In this document: piece after piece, positions 54,401-61,710 of the stretch | Position numbering within the stretch: the first letter of the stretch is position 1 | Layout: each line of letters opens with the position of its first letter | Assembly (NCBI GenBank): GCA_963779765.1 | Contig: CAVZZP010000004.1 | Span: forward strand, 693,045-757,044 | Reading direction: 5' to 3' | DNA: 64,000 nt | DNA from: Silicimonas sp963779765 | Lineage (GTDB): Bacteria; Pseudomonadota; Alphaproteobacteria; Rhodobacterales; Rhodobacteraceae | Program-made: the position numbers and the translations under genes | The notes under the pieces: model-generated | What the model was told of the DNA's origin: nothing | Database searches by the model: none | Seen by the model: only the letters and a program-made list of their open reading frames with translations

Positions 54401-54590
54401 GCTTGAAGCAGGGGTGCGGGTCGATCTGAAGTGTTCCGACGGTCTGTGCGGCGTCTGCCGCTGCGGCGTCGTCGCGGGCGAGGTCGAGCATCGCGATTTC
54501 GTGCTGTCCGCTGCCGACCGCAAAGTGTCGATGATCCTCTGCCGCTCGCGCGCAGCGAAGCCGGACGGGATCGTGGACATCGATCTTTGA
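51411..54590 (+). CDS. rdhA: Reductive dehalogenase fused to a ferredoxin-reductase-type module
   Basis: A 1059-residue fusion. Residues about 1-690: a cytosolic RdhA with the corrinoid-binding region and two 4Fe-4S motifs, CEACNKCARECP at 549 onward and a split second motif with C585, C598, C601 and C605 (MCGRCMKTCPWN). Residues about 730-960: an FAD/NAD(P)H reductase (RQYSLSGDP and LLFGGGIGVTPMI). Residues about 975-1059: a 2Fe-2S ferredoxin (KCSDGLCGVCRCG, Cys from 1008, and a later LCRS). This is the self-contained BhbA-like type that takes electrons from NADPH and removes halogen from phenols in aerobic bacteria; no Tat signal and no RdhB are present. ATG 51411 gives MTLRFFSDRN. It is divergent from the YejA-like gene. 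Substrate unknown. Confidence 0.9.
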   Translation: MTLRFFSDRNRPVHLGPYPLERLRRVNAPDLRGIPEPQPLKAPIQGLAAAMADHQAMMDAIRDGLVNRARAACPDDEGERARHLKSFGYFNDTHMVGICRLPPAAHLAQPWRNPAIDRLANDLKTKQTKTLASGIDMIMADLKDSMEAPPSTIDGHTHAIVFLSARPRDPWEGEAGTEWLEGAGPAAAALRASETAVVLANYLRLLGFDAKAHTQTSSDVDLNRLAVEAGLAVAEHGEVSAPFLGQHFGVAALTTTFAMTPDRPLARYQPSLGPRWWLGWGTAKSALNRDPFARRRFADGPHPFETLKRVDAPTTYIDEPRVPRVPKRTDMFARAQFGDLGKAVQEGAKGGHYAKKAPTAAAERRMLGAFVLLQDGPPSEGLRPTEPQTNADAVKAAAYFLGIDAVGISRCPDWAWYSHDAAGHPIDPPHPNAISMIVDQGFETMEGASGDDWISVAQSMRAYLRFSLLGGVIAAHIRHLGYAAKAHTVLDGEVLQPPLLLLSGLGEVSRIGEVILNPFLGPRLKSGVVTTDMPLAFDKPIDFGLQSFCEACNKCARECPSGAITAGPKKMFNGYEIWKSDSQKCATYRITTKGGAMCGRCMKTCPWNLEGLFAERPFRWMASNVPSLAPALAALDDRLGRGGLNPVKKWWWDLELEDDGGYRPTRHPVNARDLQPDLRIRREDQTLAVYPAPLTPPPWPYPYPMDREAGIRAYDDLLSPDDHRAAVARGEDVAHRVPDFADSPVVEAVVSKVERMTPAIAKYELRAADGSDLPAWTAGGHVDVVVAPEFLRQYSLSGDPADRSVYQVAVLREDAGRGGSSLMHRIFGEGRRVFLSKPVNHFPLVEDAPLTLLFGGGIGVTPMIAMAHRLHALGRDFRLHYSVPSRSAAAFLPDLGAMPWADNVTLHVSDEGTRADLDGLLSVPVEGTHAYVCGPDRYITAVTAAVRASGWPEDALHVEYFALPEEPEYENHPFTLRLARSQREVEVPADRSAADALLEAGVRVDLKCSDGLCGVCRCGVVAGEVEHRDFVLSAADRKVSMILCRSRAAKPDGIVDIDL

Positions 54591-54593
54591 GCG

Positions 54594-55472
54594 TCAGCCC
54601 GCGAAGGCGCGGCGCTGTTCGGCGGCCTTTTCGGTGACCGGCGACAGGAGCATGTAAAGAAGCTCCGGCATACCCGTCGTTTCGGTCTTGGAATAGATCG
54701 ACCGCAGGTGCGTCCGCACCGTTGCTTCGCTCAGTCCCAGTTCCTCGGTCACCGCCCTGACCGACAGGCCACGCGACAACAGCAGGCTGACGCGGAATTC
54801 AGCGCGGCTCAAACCGGCCGGATTGGAAGCGTCGAGGACAGGCATCGTTCGACGGATTTGCCCGACCTGAGCCGCGACGCGCCGCGCGGCGATCAGGCGG
54901 TCGTCCATGCTGGCCCCGGTGACGAGGCCCGGCTTCCGGCCTGCCCAGGACCGGACGAGCGTCGGCACCAGCGCCTCGAACTCGAGGCGCTCGAAGTGCG
55001 TGAAGCCACGCGAGAAGTGAAGCTCGATGAAGTCGCGGTGCCGCACATCGATGGCGAGGGGCAGACTGACGATCTCGGCGACGTCACGCGCAATGCGCCA
55101 GTTCTCCAGAAGGTCGGTTCCGTGCCATGCCCGGTCCGTCAGAAGGTCCGTCAGGAACCAAGCCGTCGAGGCGCGCGCCTTGGCGTAAAGATACCCCATT
55201 GCATCCCGGCACAGACCGCGCCGGAGAAGAGGTGCCTCGGGGTCGCCTTCGCGCGCGTCATAGACCGCGACGGTGCGCGGCCGATCTTCGTTCGTGTGAT
55301 GTCGCGTGATCGCTGCGGCGTCCGCTCCCAAGCCCGACGCAAGCGTCGCAAGAGCGTCCTTGAGCGGCATCGACCCGTGCAATCCACCGCACCAGCCTGC
55401 GATCCCATCCAGCACCCTCAGCGTCGGCCCTAACCGGCTGGAAACAGGTGCGGACCCATCCATAGTGTCCAC
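54594..55472 (-). CDS. LuxR-family regulator with N-terminal sensory domain
   Basis: A 292-residue protein: an N-terminal about 190-residue sensory-type domain (ITRHHTNEDRPRTVAVYDAR, LHFSRGFTHFERLEFEAL) and a C-terminal LuxR helix-turn-helix (LSRAEFRVSLLLSRGLS, then EATVRTHLRSIYSKTE). The first half looks GAF-like, and no autoinducer-binding Trp/Tyr pattern was recognised. GTG 55472 has AGGAC upstream; ATG 55463 is an alternative. It is convergent with the dehalogenase gene, so a regulatory link is possible but not shown. Confidence 0.82.
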   Translation of the reverse strand: MDTMDGSAPVSSRLGPTLRVLDGIAGWCGGLHGSMPLKDALATLASGLGADAAAITRHHTNEDRPRTVAVYDAREGDPEAPLLRRGLCRDAMGYLYAKARASTAWFLTDLLTDRAWHGTDLLENWRIARDVAEIVSLPLAIDVRHRDFIELHFSRGFTHFERLEFEALVPTLVRSWAGRKPGLVTGASMDDRLIAARRVAAQVGQIRRTMPVLDASNPAGLSRAEFRVSLLLSRGLSVRAVTEELGLSEATVRTHLRSIYSKTETTGMPELLYMLLSPVTEKAAEQRRAFAG

Positions 55473-55745
55473 GTCTCTGTCCTTTAACCCAATACACGCA
55501 CAAACGGGAGGTTCCCCGTGGACTGCTCAAAAACATCGAACGCAGATTATGGTCGAATGCCCCTCACCGACATGAGACCGCAAGGCGCGCAACACGTCAA
55601 GGAAACCCCGATGTCAGCCGGTTGTGCGGCGAGGGAGCGGCGACCGATTTCGACAATTCGGCAACAGTGATGACGCCCAAACGCCACTGTCTTCAGGCTT
55701 GGTCGCACCTCGAAAGCGCATCACAAGGTCCGTCGGCCAACCTCG

Positions 55746-56744
55746 TCAGCCGCCGAACGTGTTGACCCAGCGAATCGCGATAGGTCCGAGGATCAGAAGG
55801 AAAAGCGCCGGAAGCATCAGCGAGGCCATGACACCCGACATCTTCACCGGCAGCTTGTTCGCCATTTCTTGCGCCTTCAGTTCGCGCGTGATCCGCATCT
55901 CGGAAGCATAGGTCGTCAACGCCCCGGACACGCTCGTGCCGAACTGGATCGACTGGAGGATGACGCTGGCGAAGGACATGACCTCGTCCACGCCGGTCCG
56001 GTGCGCCATGTCCATGAGTGCCTTCTCGCGGTCGCCGCCCGCCGAAACCTCGAGCTGCACCAGGCGGAACTCCTGTGCGATGGCCGGAGCCGAAGCCTCC
56101 ATCTCGTTCGAGACCCGCGTCATGGCGGCGTCGAAGCCGAGGCCCGCCTCGACGGCCACGACCATCAGGTCGAGCGCGTTCGGAAAGGTCTCGGAGATCT
56201 GGAGCTGGCGTTCGTCCGACTTGGCGCGAAGCCAGAGCGCGGGAAAGAAGTAGCCGATCACCAGAAGCGATGTGAGCACGTAGTAGGTCAGCATCGTGCT
56301 CTGGCCGTCGATCAGGGCGGCAACCCCGTCCGGCAGCGGCAAAAGCGTCGCCTTCCGAAGTGCCAGGACGACGAGATAGGCCGCGGGCAGACCCGCGGCG
56401 AGCAGGATGCGCACCGTGTAGAACTTGAAGATCGCGTCGCGTCCGACCATCCCGGCGTTCATGAGCTGGCGCCGGACCTTGGTGCGCTTTTCGCGCGAGT
56501 GCGGCATCAGCGCCTTCATCAGGCCCTTGGGGTCGACATCGGCGTTATTCAGAAGGCCCGCCTCGAAGGCAGTCCGCCGTGTCACGGTCTTGCCGGCGTT
56601 GTAGCGCCGCCCGACCGGGTTCGACGCGACAAGGCCGCCGAAGAAGCCGTAGACGATCAACAGGGTACCGATGAAGATGCCCATGATGACGAGGCCGCCA
56701 GCGGACCCGACGTTGCTGAAAAAGGCTGTAATCTGTTCAAGCAT
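55746..56744 (-). CDS. tadC: Tad pilus inner-membrane protein TadC
   Basis: A 332-residue type II secretion F-domain protein with about four membrane helices (GGLVIMGIFIGTLLIVYGF, YLVVLALRK, YYVLTSLLVIGYFF and the C-terminal MASLMLPALFLLILGPIAI) and the cytosolic F motif FPNALDLMVVAVEAGLGFD plus FGTSVSGALTTYA. It forms the inner-membrane platform with TadB. It is the last gene of the operon, 13 nt after tadB; tadD does not follow. Confidence 0.93.
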   Translation of the reverse strand: MLEQITAFFSNVGSAGGLVIMGIFIGTLLIVYGFFGGLVASNPVGRRYNAGKTVTRRTAFEAGLLNNADVDPKGLMKALMPHSREKRTKVRRQLMNAGMVGRDAIFKFYTVRILLAAGLPAAYLVVLALRKATLLPLPDGVAALIDGQSTMLTYYVLTSLLVIGYFFPALWLRAKSDERQLQISETFPNALDLMVVAVEAGLGFDAAMTRVSNEMEASAPAIAQEFRLVQLEVSAGGDREKALMDMAHRTGVDEVMSFASVILQSIQFGTSVSGALTTYASEMRITRELKAQEMANKLPVKMSGVMASLMLPALFLLILGPIAIRWVNTFGG

Positions 56745-56757
56745 CTCTGTGCCCTCC

Positions 56758-57744
56758 TCAGAACCGGAAGTTGACGAGCTTGCGCAGGATCAGCGCGTTC
56801 AGGACCGAAAGCGTAACGATGGCGATGCCAAGGGGAACCGCCTCGGGCTCGTTCGCAATCGAGCCATAGTAACTGGGCGTCAGGATCTGCATCGCCACGA
56901 AGATCAGGACCGGGATGAACGACAGGAAAGCGGCGGTCAGCCGGCCCTCCGCTGTCAGCGCCTTGACCTTCTTGCGCATGTTCAGACGGTCGCGGATCGT
57001 CCGCGACAGGACGTTGAGGACCCGCGCAAGGTCGCCGCCGGTGCCGTGCTGGATCGCGATGGCAGTGGCGAGGTAGTGAACGTCCTCCTGATCGATGCGG
57101 GACGACAGGTCGCGGAAGGCCTCGGTCAGGTCGTCGCCGAAGCTGACCTGGTCGACCACTATCCCAAACTCGGAGCCTACTGGATCGGGCATGTCGTTCG
57201 CGACGGCAGCGAGCGTGGTGTTGAGGGGGTGGCCGACCTTGAGACCGCGCGCCATGAGGTCAAGCGCGTCGGGCAACTGCTTGACGAGAAGGTTCATCCG
57301 CTCGTTCCGCTTCATCCGCACCTGTAGGATTGGAAGGAACAGACCGACGATGAAGCCAAGCGCCAGAGCATTGAGCCAGCCCATGAACTGCATCCCGACG
57401 ACGAAGATCGCCACCGCGGCCGCGAAACAGGTCACGAGGAAGGCGCCCGGCGCCATCGTGATTCCGCCCTGCCTCAGCACCACCGGCAGATCGCCGACGA
57501 AAGGCAATCTCTCGACAAAGCTGCGCTTTTCGGTCGGCTTGAGGATCTTCAGGATTTCCTCGGTCGTCGCGCCCTTCTGGATCAGCCGCATCCGGCGGCT
57601 CTTGGCCTGCTCGACGTTGGCCGTCCGCGACAGCATCTGTCGCAGCCCTTCGAACACGAGCAGCAGCCCGAGGACGGCACCGACGTAGGTGACGAAGCGC
57701 AGATCCACCTGGGCCAGAAGATCGGTGATGGTCTTCATGTCCAT
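56758..57744 (-). CDS. tadB: Tad pilus inner-membrane protein TadB
   Basis: A 328-residue partner of TadC: N-terminal helix (VTYVGAVLGLLLVFEGL), a cytosolic stretch, two central helices and the F motif LPDALDLMARGLKVGHPL with FGDDLTEAFRDL and ATAIAIQHGTGGDLARVL. It is 3 nt after cpaF and 13 nt before tadC. Standard order cpaF-tadB-tadC. Confidence 0.94.
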   Translation of the reverse strand: MDMKTITDLLAQVDLRFVTYVGAVLGLLLVFEGLRQMLSRTANVEQAKSRRMRLIQKGATTEEILKILKPTEKRSFVERLPFVGDLPVVLRQGGITMAPGAFLVTCFAAAVAIFVVGMQFMGWLNALALGFIVGLFLPILQVRMKRNERMNLLVKQLPDALDLMARGLKVGHPLNTTLAAVANDMPDPVGSEFGIVVDQVSFGDDLTEAFRDLSSRIDQEDVHYLATAIAIQHGTGGDLARVLNVLSRTIRDRLNMRKKVKALTAEGRLTAAFLSFIPVLIFVAMQILTPSYYGSIANEPEAVPLGIAIVTLSVLNALILRKLVNFRF

Positions 57745-57747
57745 GGC

Positions 57748-59154
57748 TTACTTCCCCCGCGCCAGGAACGAGGTCTGGCTGAGATCGACGCCCGACGCGA
57801 GAAGCGCCTCGGCGCACTTGGGCCGCATGCCGGTCGCCATGAACTGGCCCTGGACCTCGCCGTTCTCACCTTTGCCGGTCTTCTTGAAGACGAAGATATC
57901 CTGCATGGTGATCGTCTCGCCCTCCATGCCCGTGATCTCGGACACGCTCATCACCTTGCGGTTGCCGTCCGACAGACGGTTGAGCTGGACGATGAAGTTG
58001 ATGCCGGACGCGATCTGCGACCGGATGGCCGACAGGGGCAGGTCGAGCCCCATCATCGAGACCATCTGCTCGATCCGGCTGAGAGCGTCGCGCGCGGTGT
58101 TGGCGTGAACCGTGGTCATCGAGCCGTCGTGGCCCGTGTTCATCGCCTGGAGCATGTCGAACGTCTCGGAGCCGCGCACCTCGCCCACGATGATGCGGTC
58201 GGGACGCATGCGAAGCGCGTTCCGGACGAGATCGCGCTGGTTGATCGCTCCCGTTCCGTTCGGGCTGGGCGGACGGGTTTCGAGGCGGACCACGTGATCC
58301 TGCTGGAGTTGAAGCTCGGCCGCGTCCTCGATCGTCACGATGCGTTCGTGCTCGCTGATCGACCGCGACATGGCGTTCAGAAGCGTCGTCTTCCCCGAGC
58401 CCGTACCGCCCGAGATGAGGATGTTCATTCGCGCGTCGACCAGCGCCTGAAGCAACCCGGCCGCATCCCGGCTGAGCGAGCCCAGCTCGATCATCTTGTC
58501 CAGGAGGATCGGCTTCTTCGAGAATTTCCGGATCGACAGCGACGGCCCGTCGATGGCGCATGGCCGGATGATCGCGTTCACGCGGCTGCCGTCGGGCAGA
58601 CGCGCATCGACCCAGGGCTGGCTTTCATCGACGCGGCGTCCGATGGAGGACACGATCTTGTCGATGATCCTCAGGAGATGACGCTCGTCCCGGAAACGCA
58701 CGTTGGTCGCCTCCAGCACGCCGAAGCGTTCGACGTAGACGCTGTCATGCCCGTTCACGAGGATGTCGTTCACCGTCGGATCGGCCAAGAGCGGCTCGAG
58801 AGGTCCGTACCCCAGGACCTCGTGCATCAGCTCGTCGACGATGACCTTGAAGTCCTCGGTCCGCATCGGCCGCTTTTCCTCGGCCAGCACTGCCTGCGCC
58901 AGGTTCGCGACCTCGCGGCGCAGTTCGTCGGTCTGTACCTTGTCGATCACGCTGAGGTTCAGCCGTTCGAGCAGTGCCTCGTGCAGCCGGCTCTTAAGCA
59001 ACAGCCGGTCGGTCAGCTCCTTGTCGTTGCCCGCGAGCGATCGCAATGCCGACGAGGTGACACGGTTCGCTGCGTCCATCCCCTTCTGGCTCGTGCCGTT
59101 CACAGCAATCGCGGCTGGGGTTTTCGCGTCGGACTTTCCGAAGGACTTGAACAT
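57748..59154 (-). CDS. tadA: Tad pilus ATPase CpaF/TadA
   Basis: A 468-residue secretion ATPase powering Flp pilus assembly. Walker A ISGGTGSGKTTLLNA, Walker B RIIVGEVRGSETFDM, and family segments LVNGHDSVYVERFG and TGHDGSMTTVHAN are clear. The disordered first about 60 residues are typical. It follows cpaE by 12 nt and is followed by tadB. Full length. Confidence 0.97.
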   Translation of the reverse strand: MFKSFGKSDAKTPAAIAVNGTSQKGMDAANRVTSSALRSLAGNDKELTDRLLLKSRLHEALLERLNLSVIDKVQTDELRREVANLAQAVLAEEKRPMRTEDFKVIVDELMHEVLGYGPLEPLLADPTVNDILVNGHDSVYVERFGVLEATNVRFRDERHLLRIIDKIVSSIGRRVDESQPWVDARLPDGSRVNAIIRPCAIDGPSLSIRKFSKKPILLDKMIELGSLSRDAAGLLQALVDARMNILISGGTGSGKTTLLNAMSRSISEHERIVTIEDAAELQLQQDHVVRLETRPPSPNGTGAINQRDLVRNALRMRPDRIIVGEVRGSETFDMLQAMNTGHDGSMTTVHANTARDALSRIEQMVSMMGLDLPLSAIRSQIASGINFIVQLNRLSDGNRKVMSVSEITGMEGETITMQDIFVFKKTGKGENGEVQGQFMATGMRPKCAEALLASGVDLSQTSFLARGK

Positions 59155-59166
59155 GACCGTGTCTCC

Positions 59167-60372
59167 TTAAACTCGTACCGAAGCCTTGGACTTCGGCAAT
59201 TCGGCAATCGTGGACTTCGCGAGCGCGGCGATCCCCTTGGTGAGATCGGACCGGCCCGCCACCTCGGACACCGGCTTGCCATAGTCGACGGCCTCGCGGG
59301 CCGCCTTTGGATCGTGCGCGATCCAGTGCGTGAACTGCAGGTCGAGCGCTTTCTGCGCCTCGCGGTGATGTTCCCGAAGGATCATCGGCTTCTTCTCGTG
59401 GTTGATGACGGCCTCGATCGGAAGCTGCGCGTTGTCGGCGAGGACGAAATCCATCAGACGGCGCGCGGCGCGCACGGCGGGCACCGTCATGTCCATGACG
59501 ATGTACATCCGGTCGGTCTCGGCCAGCACGGGTTCGACCCAGCTTACGAGAGCACGCGGCAGATCGACGACGACGTAGTCGAACATGAGCTTGAGCGTCC
59601 TCACCAAGGCCTCGATCTGCTCCGGCTGGAGCGAGTCGAGAGGCGCGAACTTGCGCGGCGCGGCCAGGACGCTCAGGCCCGAAGGCAGCCGCACGATCGT
59701 CTGCTCGATCCAGTGCGCGTCGGGCAGGAAGTGCTCGGAGGCCAGTTGCAGAAGTCCCTCCTGCTCGTCCATGTCGAGAAAGTCGCCTACGGTTCCGAAC
59801 TGAAGGTCGAGGTCCACGATGCAGACACGGTTGCCCGCTTCCTTCTTGAACGTGCCCTTCCGCTGCAGAAGCTGGTCGGCGAGGTTCACGGCGACCGTCG
59901 TCGACCCGATGCCGCCCCGCGCCTGCGAGACCGCGATCAGCTTGCCGGTCGCCGCAGAGGGGCCTGAATACCGCTCTTCGGTCTCGGCCCGGCGACGCGC
60001 GATCCACGAGCCTACGACCTCGACCAGTTCGTCCGTCGACGATGGATAGGGCAGAACGTCATCGACCCCTGCCCGCGTCAGGGCCCGCGCCTTGGACAGA
60101 GGCAGGTCGCCGTCGGTGAGCGCGAGGTAGACCGTGCCCGGCTTCCGCTGCTCGGTCAGATGCTCGATCGCCGTCAGGTCGGCCGCGTTCGACGGATCGG
60201 TCGCAAAGATGACCACGTCATGATCCGCCGCCATCTTCACTGCGGCCCCGTTCAGCTGCGAGACCGACGCCGCCTCGGTCGCCACCCTGGCGCCTTCGAT
60301 CTTGGACAGGGCTTCTCCGACCCGGTCCGAGATCGCGCCGTCGGAGGAGATGAGGAGGATGGAATTGTGCAT
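59167..60372 (-). CDS. cpaE: Pilus assembly protein CpaE/TadZ
   Basis: A 401-residue polar-localising factor of Tad pili. The N-terminal part is receiver-like without the full phosphorylation site (LLISSDGAISDRVGEAL); the C-terminal part is a ParA/MinD-like ATPase with a deviant Walker A (SQARGGIGSTTVAVNLA), where the lysine is lacking at the usual place. VDLDLQFGTVGDFLDM is family-typical. It precedes cpaF. Confidence 0.93.
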   Translation of the reverse strand: MHNSILLISSDGAISDRVGEALSKIEGARVATEAASVSQLNGAAVKMAADHDVVIFATDPSNAADLTAIEHLTEQRKPGTVYLALTDGDLPLSKARALTRAGVDDVLPYPSSTDELVEVVGSWIARRRAETEERYSGPSAATGKLIAVSQARGGIGSTTVAVNLADQLLQRKGTFKKEAGNRVCIVDLDLQFGTVGDFLDMDEQEGLLQLASEHFLPDAHWIEQTIVRLPSGLSVLAAPRKFAPLDSLQPEQIEALVRTLKLMFDYVVVDLPRALVSWVEPVLAETDRMYIVMDMTVPAVRAARRLMDFVLADNAQLPIEAVINHEKKPMILREHHREAQKALDLQFTHWIAHDPKAAREAVDYGKPVSEVAGRSDLTKGIAALAKSTIAELPKSKASVRV

Positions 60373-60400
60373 CGGTTGGTCCTTGATGTGGTCCGCGGCC

Positions 60401-61180
60401 TCAGCCGTTGGTCCCCTGGTTCAGGTCTTCAGCGGGCAGCGTCACCGAGATGGCGGGCAACGGGATACGCGCGCCGACTGCGGTGACATCGTCGTCGCCG
60501 TTGATTTGCGTGGCGTTGGCGGCCCCCGCCGTGGACGCGAGCGCCGAGAGCGGCGTCACGAACTCGAAGCAGAGCGCGTTCTCGGTCACGGTTGTGCCGT
60601 CGGGAAGACGACGGGTTTGCGTTCCGCAGGTATTCGCCGTGCCTTGAAGGCTCATCGTCACGAGCGGCACGTAAGGGCCTCCCACGAAGCCCAGGTTGCG
60701 GTCGTAGTTGTAGCTGATCCGCACGTTGGACATCGTCGTTCCCTGCGGAAGCAGGTTCGAGATGCCGGGCCACCCATCCCATGTCGCGGCGGTCGGGTCC
60801 CAGATTTCCTGCGCGGCGATCCCGGCGGCGCCGGTCGTATCCCATGCGGTATCGGTCAGAAGGCACGACACGTTGATTTGCTGACACACGCCGCCGTCCT
60901 GGCGGCAAAGCGTCCCGGCGGGATATTCATCCGCGGTGCCTACGTCCCTGCGGTGATAGAGAGGCAGCCCGTTGCATATTGCGGGTCGCACGCTTGCGAT
61001 CCGAACGGCGCGCTGCATGGCCTTCTCGGCCGTGACCCAGGTGTAGCCAAGACGTGCGAAGTCGATGACCGCGAAAAGGATCAGCAGGAACAACGCGATG
61101 CAGACGGCGAACTCGACCATCGTCGTGCCGCTCTGCTCGGCAAGGAACCGGCGCATCCGGCGATATGAGAGGAACCGCAT
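60401..61180 (-). CDS. tadE: TadE-like minor pilin
   Basis: A 259-residue protein with the TadE segment: RRFLAEQSGTTMVEFAVCIA, where the conserved Glu in MVEFAV starts the single membrane helix, followed by a periplasmic domain with many Cys residues (CNGLPLYH, TLCRQDGGVCQQINVSC). ATG 61180 is chosen because the extension to 61222 overlaps the upstream gene. It sits 4 nt after the next TadE-like gene and 28 nt before cpaE. Confidence 0.87.
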   Translation of the reverse strand: MRFLSYRRMRRFLAEQSGTTMVEFAVCIALFLLILFAVIDFARLGYTWVTAEKAMQRAVRIASVRPAICNGLPLYHRRDVGTADEYPAGTLCRQDGGVCQQINVSCLLTDTAWDTTGAAGIAAQEIWDPTAATWDGWPGISNLLPQGTTMSNVRISYNYDRNLGFVGGPYVPLVTMSLQGTANTCGTQTRRLPDGTTVTENALCFEFVTPLSALASTAGAANATQINGDDDVTAVGARIPLPAISVTLPAEDLNQGTNG

Positions 61181-61184
61181 CGGA

Positions 61185-61710
61185 TCAGATCCCGTAGATG
61201 CGCGACTGGTCGCGCACCACATGGGTGATCGGGGCGATGACGGGCTGGCCGTTCAGCTCGAGGATCCCGACCAGCGGGAAGGTGATGGTGAACGTCGCCA
61301 CGATCTCGGCCATGGGCACCAGCGCCTTGCGATACGGCAGCGTCGTGTTCTCTTCGCAGTAGAACCCGCTCTGCACCGAGTTCGAGGACCACGTTCCGCG
61401 GCAGAAGGCCCGCCGTCTCGGTGTCCATGCTGTCCTGCACGATGGCGTAGAAGTTGTAACCCGAGGCTGTCGTCTGGGGCGCCGCATACTCTGCGTAATT
61501 CCCGGCGTGAGTGTCGCAGATCTCGATCGGCTGGGTCCGCGCCATATAGCGCACGGCATCCCGAACCCCGGCGATTGCGCCCTGGTACGAGAAGAACAGC
61601 CGCGTGAACTCGACGATCACGAAGAACGACAGCAGAAGCAGCGGCAGCAACAGGGCAAACTCGACCAGCGCCACGCCGTTCTCGTCCTTGAGGAAGCGCT
61701 TCATCCGCAT
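61185..61710 (-). CDS. TadE-like minor pilin, frameshifted
   Basis: About 174 residues corrected. The N-terminus MRMKRFLKDENGVALVEFAL, with Glu in LVEFALLLPLL ahead of one helix, is clearly TadE-like. An extra base at about 61375-61384 shifts the frame; removing it gives SVQSGFYCEENTTLPYRKAL, then VPMAEIVATFTITFPLVGIL and ends QSRIYGI. ATG 61710 shares a base with the tadG TGA (TGATG), so it is coupled to tadG. The unshifted frame continues as His/Arg-rich noise. Confidence 0.83.
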
